NCBI GenBank assembly: GCA_017475555.1
Contig: JAFVFL010000020.1
Span: 35,889 to 99,888, forward strand
Direction of reading: 5' to 3'
Length of the DNA stretch: 64,000 bases
Origin: Ruminococcus sp.
GTDB lineage: Bacteria; Bacillota; Clostridia; Oscillospirales; Ruminococcaceae
In this document: positions 45,578 through 54,071 of the stretch, piece by piece
Layout: every line of letters begins with the position of its first letter
How positions within the stretch are numbered: the stretch's first letter is position 1
Position numbers and translations under genes: made by a program
Notes under the pieces: generated by a model
What the model was told of the DNA's origin: nothing
Database searches by the model: none
What the model saw: the letters and a program-made list of their open reading frames with translations, nothing else

Positions 45578-46792
45578 TTATTCGCCCTTCAGTACAAGTG
45601 CCGGGTCGACCTCAGTCGCACTCTTTATCGGGAACAGGCTCGAAAGTCCGGTGACTGCTATGGACACCAGCACTGTTATCGGCACGAGCAGCGGTCTGAA
45701 CGAAATAGAGCTGCTGAACACCCTCACGCTGACCTCCTGTGCGAACACAAAGCCCAGCACCGAGCCAAGTATTCCGCCGAGCAGTCCGAGAAGTATGCTC
45801 TCGCCCATAAATTCCTTGATTATGCTCTGATCTGACGCACCTATCGCCTTTCTCAGACCTATCTCACGCCGCCTTTCCGCAACCACCGCTGTCATTGTTG
45901 TCGCAACGCATATCATCGTAAGTGCGAGCACGACTATAGTAACGAGCAGCACAAGTGCCTGAAGCTTTGTGAGGACTGTGGTCTCAGAGGCTGTTACTCT
46001 CTTGACGAGCCTTGCACTGACGGCGTCCGAGCCGCTGTTTATCTTATCCGCAAAGCCCGAAAGCTCTCCCGAACCCGCTGAAATGCTCAGCTCCGCAACG
46101 TCTATCCGGTCTGTCTCGCCGGTAAGTGCCTCGATATCCTCAGTTGACATATACACATAGTTCTCCTCAGAGCCGCCGGTCTGGAGTATCGCCGTTATCT
46201 CGAAGTCCATAAGCTCATCAGCCGTGACCTCGCCGTCCTCAGTCTCAAGCTCCGGGGTATATGTAACTGTAACATAGCCGCCCTCCTTGAGCCGGAAGCT
46301 GTCCGCTATCTTCGCTCCGACCATTATCTGCCCTGACGAAGCCGGAAGCTCTCCCTCTATCGACCAGTACGGGCTTGCCGCACTCGCCTGCTGCATATCA
46401 GTTCCTGCCGCAACGACCGGGCTTTCGTTTATCCTCACGTTGTCATATCGGTAAGGAGCCGCACCGACCACCTCAGCCGAGCCGAGCTGGGAAAGTGCAA
46501 AATCCATATCCTCCTGCGTGAAGGCTCCGTCTGCTCCGGTGAGTATCATATTCGCACCGTAGCTTCTGAACTGTGCTCCCATCTGCCGGGGAACGTCGTA
46601 GTATATCGTAACAAGTCCGGAAAGTATCGTCGCACCAATGGCGATCGACATAAGAGCCGCAAGCATTCTTGAACGCCGTATGATGAGCGAAGCCGTTATC
46701 ATACGCAGGAACATTTTCGTTCTTGCCGAGCCGCCGGACTTTTTTGTATCCTGTGCAGCCGCCGGGCTGCTTTTTATATTGCTGTTGTCCAT
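45578..46792 (-). CDS. FtsX-type ABC permease, second of the pair
   Basis: This 404-residue permease has a membrane segment near 38-60, an external domain (65-275) and three C-terminal segments. AERRREIGLRKAIGASDQSI near 312 is the coupling loop. Together with the next upstream gene it resembles Cj1661/Cj1662 of the p19 system. Start MDNSNIK is preceded by GGGAGGAGG. Confidence 0.88.
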   Translation of the reverse strand: MDNSNIKSSPAAAQDTKKSGGSARTKMFLRMITASLIIRRSRMLAALMSIAIGATILSGLVTIYYDVPRQMGAQFRSYGANMILTGADGAFTQEDMDFALSQLGSAEVVGAAPYRYDNVRINESPVVAAGTDMQQASAASPYWSIEGELPASSGQIMVGAKIADSFRLKEGGYVTVTYTPELETEDGEVTADELMDFEITAILQTGGSEENYVYMSTEDIEALTGETDRIDVAELSISAGSGELSGFADKINSGSDAVSARLVKRVTASETTVLTKLQALVLLVTIVVLALTMICVATTMTAVVAERRREIGLRKAIGASDQSIIKEFMGESILLGLLGGILGSVLGFVFAQEVSVRVFSSSISFRPLLVPITVLVSIAVTGLSSLFPIKSATEVDPALVLKGE

Positions 46793-46816
46793 TGCTATCC
46801 AGCCTCCTCCCTGTTC

Positions 46817-48103
46817 TTATCTTCCATGAAGCACCTCTGCCGGCTGTAGTCTGAGAAGCATTCTTATCGCCGGGATACTGCCTGCAAGCGTCACAAGGAC
46901 AACAAGCACCGCAGAGATCGGTATTACCATAGGACTAAGGCTCACAGCAGCACCGAATACCGTGTGACCGATTATCTGAGCAAAGCCGAAGCCTGCGAAA
47001 AATCCCACAGCTCCGCCGATGACGGCTGTTATGAATATCTCCGTCAGCACAAGTCCCGTGACCTCGCCGCTCTGAGCACCTATCGCCTTCATAAGTCCCA
47101 TTTCGCTGCTTCTCTCCATTACGCTTGCCGTAACAAGGTTGCATATTCCGAGAGCTGCACCGATGAGGCTGAGTATTGTGATAAGCAGCATGAGCAGCTT
47201 CGTCTTTTCAAGTATCTCGCCCTCCGAATCAGCGACCTGCCGCACCGCAGAGGCTACAGAATCGGTAATTACCTCCTGTATCTGATAGCAGATAGAGCTG
47301 ACATACGCTGTGCAGTACCACGTTTCATACTGGCTGACTGTCAGCGAGCCGGGGTCTTTGGCAGCCCTCTCCGCAAGCTCGTTGTCCGGAGTGGTAAGAG
47401 CACTGACCTCTATGCTGTCGATCTTTCCGTCAAGTCCGGAAAGTGCCTGAGCGGTGTTGAGCGGCATGAATATCTGCTCGTCCTCGTCTCCGCCGGCATC
47501 GAATATACCTGCGACCTTTACGGAAACGCTGCCGGAGCTGCCTGTGAGGGTTATCGTATCGCCGGCGGAAATGCCCTCCCTTTCGGCGAGTACGCTGCCC
47601 ACCATTGCTGTATTTTCATCGCCGTTCTGCTCGTCTATCCAGCTGCCGGACTTTATCTCCCACCAGCTTCTCATGCTGACAACTCCCGCATCGAGCTGCT
47701 CACCCGTCGGAAGCTCCATATGGTGATTGAACCAGATGCCGACCGCAGTTACCTCGCTGCCGTCCGGGAGCGTCGCCTGAGCGTTGACGAACGGTGCAAA
47801 GTCAACTATATTGAACGCCCAGAAGATAGTCTTTATCTTTCCGAGCTCGTCCTCACGCAGATACGCTCCGGACGACTCACCGCCCTCAAGCTCGTAGAGG
47901 TCGCTGATGACTGAAGCCTCCTTCGGCACTACTGTTATATTCGCACCGTAGGTCTTCAGCTCCTGATTCACCTTGTCGCCGACATCGAGCATAACGCTGA
48001 GCATTGCGACTGCAAGGGACGTACCGAGAGCAATGGTGAAGCCGATCATGAGCATTTTCTTCCACTGTCTCAGGAGCGTTCCCCTTATCATTCTGAAGAA
48101 CAT
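46817..48103 (-). CDS. FtsX-type ABC permease, first of the pair
   Basis: This 428-residue permease has the same topology as its neighbour, with N-terminal segment near 17-40 and three segments after 305, and the coupling loop MERSSEMGLMKAIGAQSGEV near 335. The external domain may contact P19 or the DUF2318 protein. GGGAGG precedes the ATG. Confidence 0.88.
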   Translation of the reverse strand: MFFRMIRGTLLRQWKKMLMIGFTIALGTSLAVAMLSVMLDVGDKVNQELKTYGANITVVPKEASVISDLYELEGGESSGAYLREDELGKIKTIFWAFNIVDFAPFVNAQATLPDGSEVTAVGIWFNHHMELPTGEQLDAGVVSMRSWWEIKSGSWIDEQNGDENTAMVGSVLAEREGISAGDTITLTGSSGSVSVKVAGIFDAGGDEDEQIFMPLNTAQALSGLDGKIDSIEVSALTTPDNELAERAAKDPGSLTVSQYETWYCTAYVSSICYQIQEVITDSVASAVRQVADSEGEILEKTKLLMLLITILSLIGAALGICNLVTASVMERSSEMGLMKAIGAQSGEVTGLVLTEIFITAVIGGAVGFFAGFGFAQIIGHTVFGAAVSLSPMVIPISAVLVVLVTLAGSIPAIRMLLRLQPAEVLHGR

Positions 48104-48120
48104 CTTATTCCTCCCGTAAT

Positions 48121-49389
48121 TTACTTGAATTCCTTTTCGTATTCCACAAGTCCCTCTATCGGAACAACGATATTTCCGTTCTCGATAGTATAGGGTATGA
48201 CTATCGGATTGCAGCCGCCCTTGAAGCCTATGGTGTTGATATTCATGACAACATCACACAGCTTGCAGACCACCTGTCCGTCCTTTTCGTAATAACCCGT
48301 CTCGCCGCATATATCACAGGCGTCAAGACCCACGCCGTAGGACGAGGAATTCGGCTTCTTTATCACGATAAAGCGTATCTGTACGTCATTTTCGGTCACA
48401 TAGCCGAAGCGGTGCAGATGACCGTCTGCGACCTGCTCAAAGGTGACATATACCGCACCGTCACGCACCTCTGCGTCCTCAACAGGTGAAAGCTCAACGA
48501 CCTTGTTTACAGAGGCATATACAGCAGTCATGTTCAGCACGACCATTGCCGGTGCAAGAACTGCAAGCACCGCCCAGCGTCTTGTCACCTTCCACTTATA
48601 GCGTATCTTCCTGTGCTGTGCAGGGTTGCTGTACGGCTCATTCACGTTGCAGCTCATTATATAGAGTATCACCGGTACAGAAAGGGATATCAGCATAGCC
48701 CCATAGATGAACAGTCTCTCATTGTTCGAGGAGAACTTTACTATGTTGAAAAGCGTAGTATTCGACTGTATCATTCTCTTGGTTATCATGATACGCAGGC
48801 ACATCGTCACCTGACGCACTGCATTGAGCAGCATGGCAAGGGTGAGGACAGTGAACGCCGTGCCCCTTTTCATTCTCCTGAGTCCGTGGTTCACGGCAAG
48901 TCCTGCAAGGAACACAAGCAGCATACCGAAGATGATACCGATGACCTTGAGGATAAACGTCGTTGAGAGCACGCTCTTTTCCACAAGAAGTATCGTGTAC
49001 GGATACGCAAGGATATCCGGGAGGGAATAGAGCATAACTCCGAAAGCGATGATACCGAGGAGGACAGCCGCAGCTGTTGAAAGAGCACCGGAAGCCTTCG
49101 GCTTTTTCTTTCTCAGTCCTGCGGATACTGCGGTCAGTATGATAAACAGGAGCAGAGCCGCAAGTGAGACAATGAATATTCTCAGTGTCCACATTGATGT
49201 ATCTATTTTTCTTGTTGCGTTTTTCAGGTAGGACATCACGCCCGCACTCAGTATACCGGCAATGGTGCAGATACGTACTATCAGTCTGCCTGCCTTTCCG
49301 TAGGCAAGGTGCGACCAGCCGAGTGCAAGTCCTGCAAGCAGAGCAGCAGTGATGAGCTGCTCAGATGTATCGACAAAATATTTCAGCAC
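48121..49389 (-). CDS. DUF2318 membrane protein of the P19 iron system
   Basis: This 422-residue protein has about eight membrane segments (5-290) and a C-terminal external domain (310-422). That domain contains two Cys pairs, ACDICGETGYY and VVCKLCDVVMNIN, and a further Cys in FKGGCNPI, the hallmark of DUF2318 (Cj1660-like). It may bind iron, an Fe-S centre or copper. The start is GTG at 49389 with GGAGG nine bases before it. Confidence 0.87.
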   Translation of the reverse strand: MLKYFVDTSEQLITAALLAGLALGWSHLAYGKAGRLIVRICTIAGILSAGVMSYLKNATRKIDTSMWTLRIFIVSLAALLLFIILTAVSAGLRKKKPKASGALSTAAAVLLGIIAFGVMLYSLPDILAYPYTILLVEKSVLSTTFILKVIGIIFGMLLVFLAGLAVNHGLRRMKRGTAFTVLTLAMLLNAVRQVTMCLRIMITKRMIQSNTTLFNIVKFSSNNERLFIYGAMLISLSVPVILYIMSCNVNEPYSNPAQHRKIRYKWKVTRRWAVLAVLAPAMVVLNMTAVYASVNKVVELSPVEDAEVRDGAVYVTFEQVADGHLHRFGYVTENDVQIRFIVIKKPNSSSYGVGLDACDICGETGYYEKDGQVVCKLCDVVMNINTIGFKGGCNPIVIPYTIENGNIVVPIEGLVEYEKEFK

Positions 49390-49416
49390 GTCCGGGAACC
49401 TCCGTTAAAAAAATTG

Positions 49417-49526
49417 TTTATTCTGTACTATATACAGATCCATCCTCATCTCATCGTCTATATATAGTACAGAATAAAATACCCCATAAATGCACACAAA
49501 TGCTCTGCGAAAAAACACAGAGCATT
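49417..49526 (-). promoter_or_regulatory. Long hairpin pair between p19 and the DUF2318 gene
   Basis: A perfect 18 bp inverted repeat (49417-49434 with 49461-49478, TTTATTCTGTACTATATA) has a 26-base spacer. Upstream of it in the transcript a 9 bp hairpin AATGCTCTG/CAGAGCATT (49499-49526) could terminate weakly. Such structures would allow more P19 than downstream products, or protect the p19 end of a processed mRNA. Confidence 0.5.
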
Positions 49527-49567
49527 GGTGCTTGTATCAGAGAAATGATCCTCCGATCAGATTATTC

Positions 49568-50251
49568 TTACCACTCCTGCGGAATGTACTCCCAGCCGTC
49601 AAACTCAACTGTGAGGTTGCCGTCAGCAAAGTACTCGTCGAATGTTCCGCCAGGGCCTGTCTCTGCGTCAACGTGGAGCAGATAGCCGTTCTCCTCAGGG
49701 CTGTGGATAGTGAGCTTGAGTGTGTATGTATCTGCGTCCGGAAGAGCTATGTTAGCACCGTAGTGCGGGCCGTCAGATGCACTCATCTCCATGAATGTAC
49801 CAGAAGCAGCTGTGCTTCCGTCAGAGCCTATTACATCGTAATCAACTGTGAGGTAAGGTACCCAGTCGCCTACGCCGTAGCCGAGGTCGTTCTGAAGAGC
49901 AGCTATATCAGCCTCAAGGTGAAGATCGAAATCCTCAATGCTCTCGTTGCCGCCTGACATCGGAACAGGCTGGAAGTATACAGCTGAAACGTTGAGGAAT
50001 CCGCACTCCTCGTCCTCAAAGATCGGGATCTCAACAAATCCCTCAGTCTCTCCGGGAGCTGCTGCTGCCGGCTCTGCCTCTACCTCTGCATCTGTCTCCT
50101 CAGCCTCTGACTCCTCAGCTGCCTCTGTTACCTCAGCCTGTGAAGAGCTCTCAGGAGCAGATGTGCTGCTGCTGTCTGCTGTGCTTCCGCAGCCTGTGAA
50201 GGCTGCTGCCATAGCAGCGATAAGAGAGATACCAATTATCTTCTTTGTCAT
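49568..50251 (-). CDS. P19-type periplasmic/surface iron transport lipoprotein
   Basis: This 227-residue protein has a lipobox AAFTGC (Cys near 21), an acidic linker (25-72) and a P19/FetP-like beta-sandwich domain. That domain includes EECGFLNVSAVYFQPVPMS near 82-100, DFDLHLEADI near 108, GWVPYLTVDYD-like sequence and DGPHYGANI near 159, with the Met, His and Asp/Glu that bind copper and iron in P19. The linker and lipid anchor adapt a periplasmic protein to a Gram-positive surface. It follows the FTR1 gene. Confidence 0.88.
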   Translation of the reverse strand: MTKKIIGISLIAAMAAAFTGCGSTADSSSTSAPESSSQAEVTEAAEESEAEETDAEVEAEPAAAAPGETEGFVEIPIFEDEECGFLNVSAVYFQPVPMSGGNESIEDFDLHLEADIAALQNDLGYGVGDWVPYLTVDYDVIGSDGSTAASGTFMEMSASDGPHYGANIALPDADTYTLKLTIHSPEENGYLLHVDAETGPGGTFDEYFADGNLTVEFDGWEYIPQEW

Positions 50252-50344
50252 TGTTTTTTCCTCCTTGATAGATTTCAGACTACAAGCTTTTCTGTAGTCT
50301 CCTTGTATAGAACCCGGAACACCGGGGACTTAAAGGCTTATAGA

Positions 50345-52120
50345 TCATTTCTTTGCAGCCGCTGCCTTTTCAGGCTTTGCCGGCTTTTCCTTTTTCTGCT
50401 TCGGAGCCTTTTTCTCCTTTTTCTTCGGGGCAAGCTCCTGTGCAAACTCCTCATCAGTCTCTGTGAGGTAGTGGATACCTGTCATTATACCTGTCACAGC
50501 CGGAATGAACGTCCAGCAGAAGATCACACATATAAGTGCCTGACCATACTTTCCTGTATAGAACTTATGAGCACCAAGTCCGCCGAGGACTATCGCAAGT
50601 ATGCCTGCCTCACGGCGGTTATCTCTCTTCCAGCCCTGCATAACGAATATCATTACCGTAATGAGAATGAGTATCAGCTGCGGAACAAGAGTCTGTACTA
50701 TCGGATAGATACCCAGAACGTCCATTACGTTGTTGGAGGGTATAAGTCCGGTAAGGAAGGGTGTCATCGTTATTGCGTCGCCCTCGATAAGCTCCTTGAT
50801 ACCAGAGCCGAGGAACGATATCGACATGATGAACATGAGTATGCTTGTGCCGAGGAAGAACGGGCGTATCGGAAGTCTGACGCTGAAGAAGCGTATCAGA
50901 ATGAATACCACTGCAAGCACGACACAGCCTACGCCGAAGCCGCCCCATACCATTCTCTTGTCGTCACCGAGAAGAGGCTGGAAGAAGAGAATTACCTCCG
51001 CACCCTCACGGAATACCGCAAGGAATGCTGTAAAGCCGAGCGTGAACACGCTGCCGGTCTCAGCAGAGCCCTTTACCTGCTCGTCAATGTATCTGTTCCA
51101 GTTGTCAGCCTGTGCCTTTGAGACCATCCAGTTGCTGACGTAGAACAGCACAACGACCGCTATGAGAGCTGTTATACCCTCGATTATCTCCTGATTTGCA
51201 CTGTTTGCGAGCTTGAGTCTGTCAAGCAGCCATGCACACAGGAAGCTTGCGGCTATCGCAAGCACGCAGCCTGCGTATACCACCTTGAGCTTATCCTTGT
51301 TGCCGGATTTTACAAGGTACGCTATTATCGCACCGACTACAAGTATCGCCTCAAGTCCTTCACGGAGGATTATACCGAAGCACGCTGCAAACGTTACCCA
51401 GCCGCCGCCTCCGCCGCCGACGCTTACCGCACCCTCGCCCGGAGTTACCTGACTGTTCTGGGAAGCGTCCGCTGTATCGTCTGATGTACTGTCATCAGCA
51501 GTATCCGCTGCCGTATCTGTATCAGCCGCTGCGTCTGCACTCTCTCCGCTGAGGAGCGATCCAAGCCTTGCACGGGTGTCGCTCTCAGGCTCAGAATCGG
51601 CACTCTTATCGGTAAGACCGTCAAGCACGTTCGCATCACGGCGTATCATAGCCATAAGCTTCACAAGCTCAGTCTCGAATTCATCAGTAGTACCGCTGTT
51701 CTTCGTCACAGCCTTTGCCGCTGCGAACTGAAGCTCGACCTCAGTCTTTCGTGAGCCTGCGATATAGCCCATTGCGGTACGCTCAAAGCCGGTAGTCTCA
51801 TAGTAGCCGTAGTAGCCGGCGTTGACAGCCTTGTATGCTGCATCTGCGTCGCCGTTGATATAGAGCTGGTCAGCTGCCGCAAAGACCTTATCCATCGCAT
51901 CAGCTACGTCATTCCACGTTGCTATCGGGTTGCCGCTCTCCTTGTAGTCGCTCCATGTGGCTATGTAGTCCGTTACCTCAGAAGCACCCGCATTCAGGGC
52001 ATTGTTCCTCCCCGGAGCAGCCGGGAGCAGCATGAAGAGCATTATCATAGCTGCCGCCATCGCACACAGCAGCTTCGCAGGGCTGAAAGCGTATCTTCCC
52101 TGCACTCGTTTTGGTGACAT
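50345..52120 (-). CDS. FTR1-family iron permease with C-terminal TM2 domain
   Basis: This 591-residue protein has a signal or first membrane segment (12-32), an extracellular domain (about 35-215) with GYYGYYETTGFE, and an acidic low-complexity linker. The FTR1 core has two iron motifs, REGLE near 255 and REGAE near 365, in membrane helices. After the core there is a TM2 domain (about 500-560; LGGLGAHKFYTGKYGQ) and a Lys/Ala-rich tail. The TM2 fusion is not part of standard FTR1 proteins. The ATG at 52120 has GGAGG seven bases before it. It heads the iron operon. Confidence 0.92.
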   Translation of the reverse strand: MSPKRVQGRYAFSPAKLLCAMAAAMIMLFMLLPAAPGRNNALNAGASEVTDYIATWSDYKESGNPIATWNDVADAMDKVFAAADQLYINGDADAAYKAVNAGYYGYYETTGFERTAMGYIAGSRKTEVELQFAAAKAVTKNSGTTDEFETELVKLMAMIRRDANVLDGLTDKSADSEPESDTRARLGSLLSGESADAAADTDTAADTADDSTSDDTADASQNSQVTPGEGAVSVGGGGGGWVTFAACFGIILREGLEAILVVGAIIAYLVKSGNKDKLKVVYAGCVLAIAASFLCAWLLDRLKLANSANQEIIEGITALIAVVVLFYVSNWMVSKAQADNWNRYIDEQVKGSAETGSVFTLGFTAFLAVFREGAEVILFFQPLLGDDKRMVWGGFGVGCVVLAVVFILIRFFSVRLPIRPFFLGTSILMFIMSISFLGSGIKELIEGDAITMTPFLTGLIPSNNVMDVLGIYPIVQTLVPQLILILITVMIFVMQGWKRDNRREAGILAIVLGGLGAHKFYTGKYGQALICVIFCWTFIPAVTGIMTGIHYLTETDEEFAQELAPKKKEKKAPKQKKEKPAKPEKAAAAKK

Positions 52121-52192
52121 TATTATTCCTCCAGTTCGGCGGATCCGGAAAGTGGTTACAAAATTATTACAGACCGCCATAAATGATAAACT

Positions 52193-52214
52193 CCCTGCCG
52201 CATAGGGGGCAAGG
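52193..52214 (-). promoter_or_regulatory. Leader hairpin before the FTR1 gene
   Basis: CCCTGCC and GGCAAGG (7 pairs including a G-U, 8-base loop) form a hairpin in the 120-base leader of the iron operon. Its role is unknown; it may influence translation or stability. Confidence 0.35.
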
Positions 52215-52248
52215 ATGTCTGAGCTATATGTTATCGATCACAAACAGT

Positions 52249-52277
52249 ATTTTAGCATACACAAACTCAATCGTCAA
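52249..52277 (-). promoter_or_regulatory. Promoter of the iron-uptake operon
   Basis: TTGACG (52272-52277), 17 bases and TAAAAT (52249-52254) on the minus strand. A palindrome-like AGTTT-N8-AAACT lies just upstream (52282-52299) and could bind an iron regulator. It does not match the classical Fur box. Confidence 0.6.
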
Positions 52278-52400
52278 GAAAAGTTTGTTTGATAAAACTA
52301 TTTTTGTTAGTTGTCTCAAATTAGTCTGTGCAAACGAATGAGTAATTGTTCACATCTTCCATAAACTCTGAGTATATACGGTTAGCTTATGGCAACAAAT

Positions 52401-52421
52401 AAGGACAGCTGTGCTGTCCTT
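52401..52421. terminator. Terminator after the MATE gene
   Basis: AAGGACAG/CTGTCCTT with a five-base loop is followed by ATTTGTT on the minus strand and TTT on the plus strand. It lies 16 bases after the stop at 52437. Confidence 0.65.
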
Positions 52422-52436
52422 TTGCTGTATGATCAT

Positions 52437-53819
52437 TTACTCATCAGCCCTCAGCCTTTTCACAAGCATTACAAGTGCTGCGGCCGCAGAAACGCCCTCA
52501 GAAATGATGAACGCCGTCCAGACAAGCCATGCCGGAGAGCTGCCGCTGCTCACAAGTCCTGCGAATACGTAAGCCAGCGGAAGAACGAGCACAAGCTGCC
52601 GCAGAAGCGATATGACCAGCGACTGCACTCCGCTGTCAAGTGCCTGAAATACGCCCTGACACGCAATATTGAACCCGGCAAAGATGAAGCTTACCGATAT
52701 TATCCTTATCGCACTGATACACAGGCTCTCCGTCTCGTCTGACAGCCCGAAAGCACCGGCAAGCGGCTTTGCACATATCTCCAGTACCGCAAGCCCAGCC
52801 GCCATTATCACGAATGTGTAAAGCACGCCGTATTTCACAGTATCAAGTACCCTGCGGCGGTCCCTCATTCCGCTGCTGAATGCCGCTATCGGCGTTATTG
52901 CGTCCCTGAGCCCGAATGCCGCAAAGAGTATGAACTGCTGTATTTTATAGTATAGTCCGTAGGCTGTGACCGCTGATGTGCTGATGTTAGCGAGTATCCG
53001 GTTCAGCCCGTAGGTCATGACCGACATCAGAGCCTGTGAGATTATCGCCGGGAGACCTATTGAATATATCGTCCTGATTATCGGCACGGACGGCTTCATA
53101 TAGCAAAATCCGTTCTTTACTGCGGTATTCTTTTTCAGGTGGAAGAAATAAGCCGCAGCAAACGATACTATCTGCCCGATTATCGTTGCCCACGCAGCAC
53201 CGGTCACGCCCATTTCCGGCAGACCGAAAAGTCCGTAGATAAGCACCGGGTCAAGGACTATGTTCACGACTGCTCCGGATATCTGGGCGATAGTGGAGTA
53301 AAGCGACAGCCCCGCCGCCTGCAAAGCCTTTTCAAATACCGCAAAGTACGCCGTACCTATAGAGCCGCAGCAGCATATCCTCAGATACTTCACTGCCATT
53401 GAGTGTATCAGCGGATCGGAGGTCTGCGAGGATATGTACGCATCAGCACCGAAAATGCCGAAGATACAGCAGATCACGTATATCACCGCTGCAAGGAACT
53501 CCGCATTCCCGACAGCCCTTGCCGCCCTCTCAGTATCGCCCTGTCCGAGAGATTTAGAGAGAAGTGCGTTCATTCCGACTCCCGTTCCGATACTGAAGGC
53601 TATCATCAGCATCTGCACCGGAAACGCAAGCGTAAGTGCATTCAGGGCAGCCTCGCCGTTCTCCCTCATGTTCGACACGAATGCACTGTCCACGATATTG
53701 TAGAACGCCTGCAAAGCCATCGAGATTATCATGGGTATCCCCATTGACAGCATAAGCCTGTTTACCGGCGTTTCTGCCATTCTTGCAATACTGTTGTCCC
53801 TTTTCATTTCTGCTTTCAT
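52437..53819 (-). CDS. MATE-family multidrug efflux transporter
   Basis: This 460-residue protein has 12 membrane helices and MATE motifs such as NRLMLSMGIPMIISMALQAFYNIVD-type start (residues 18-42), ALTLAFPVQMLMIAFSIGTGVG and SKSLGQGD near 88. It exports cationic compounds with a sodium or proton gradient. The ATG at 53819 has AAAGGAG five bases before it and is preferred to one 15 bases upstream. The leader carries a large hairpin. Confidence 0.9.
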   Translation of the reverse strand: MKAEMKRDNSIARMAETPVNRLMLSMGIPMIISMALQAFYNIVDSAFVSNMRENGEAALNALTLAFPVQMLMIAFSIGTGVGMNALLSKSLGQGDTERAARAVGNAEFLAAVIYVICCIFGIFGADAYISSQTSDPLIHSMAVKYLRICCCGSIGTAYFAVFEKALQAAGLSLYSTIAQISGAVVNIVLDPVLIYGLFGLPEMGVTGAAWATIIGQIVSFAAAYFFHLKKNTAVKNGFCYMKPSVPIIRTIYSIGLPAIISQALMSVMTYGLNRILANISTSAVTAYGLYYKIQQFILFAAFGLRDAITPIAAFSSGMRDRRRVLDTVKYGVLYTFVIMAAGLAVLEICAKPLAGAFGLSDETESLCISAIRIISVSFIFAGFNIACQGVFQALDSGVQSLVISLLRQLVLVLPLAYVFAGLVSSGSSPAWLVWTAFIISEGVSAAAALVMLVKRLRADE

Positions 53820-53881
53820 ACCTGCTCCTTTCATATTCCGGAGACTTTAAGGGAAGCTGCCATAACCATTATAATACAAAA

Positions 53882-53922
53882 GCAGAGAGCGTAAGCCCGT
53901 TATCTGGACTTACGCTCTCTGC
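53882..53922 (-). promoter_or_regulatory. Large hairpin in the MATE leader
   Basis: A perfect 14 bp stem GCAGAGAGCGTAAG/CTTACGCTCTCTGC has a 13-base loop and is followed by TTTTG on the minus strand. It lies directly at the predicted transcript start, about 60 bases before the gene. This is terminator-like and could act as an attenuator of efflux gene expression. Confidence 0.55.
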
Positions 53923-53937
53923 TGCTCGACAAGTGTG

Positions 53938-53966
53938 ATTTTATCACGTTTTCCGGCTCGTGTCAA
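53938..53966 (-). promoter_or_regulatory. Promoter of the MATE gene
   Basis: TTGACA (53961-53966), 17 bases and TAAAAT (53938-53943) on the minus strand. Confidence 0.7.
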
Positions 53967-54008
53967 GACTACAGCAAGTAAAATTGATGATTATTTCTGA
54001 AAAACCTC

Positions 54009-54037
54009 TTTACTTTGGGAAAGAAATCTGATATAAT
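54009..54037 (+). promoter_or_regulatory. Promoter of the ppk2-CRISPR operon
   Basis: TTTACT (54009-54014), 17 bases and TATAAT (54032-54037) stand 35 bases before the ppk2 start. No other good promoter was seen before cas6 or cas10, so the whole 9 kb set may depend on it. Confidence 0.6.
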
Positions 54038-54071
54038 GTACATATGTATTCTGGATCCGGAGGTTTTTTAT

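Noticed and set aside
46964..47914. 316-codon open frame on the plus strand
   Set aside because: It is antisense to the first FtsX-type permease and has no start signals.
52281..52299. Fur box upstream of the iron operon
   Set aside because: The sequence AGTTT-N8-AAACT does not match the Fur consensus; only a generic palindrome can be claimed.
53882..53922. Inverted repeat considered as a CRISPR repeat or array remnant
   Set aside because: Only one copy is present and no spacers of regular length follow. It fits a leader hairpin of the MATE gene.
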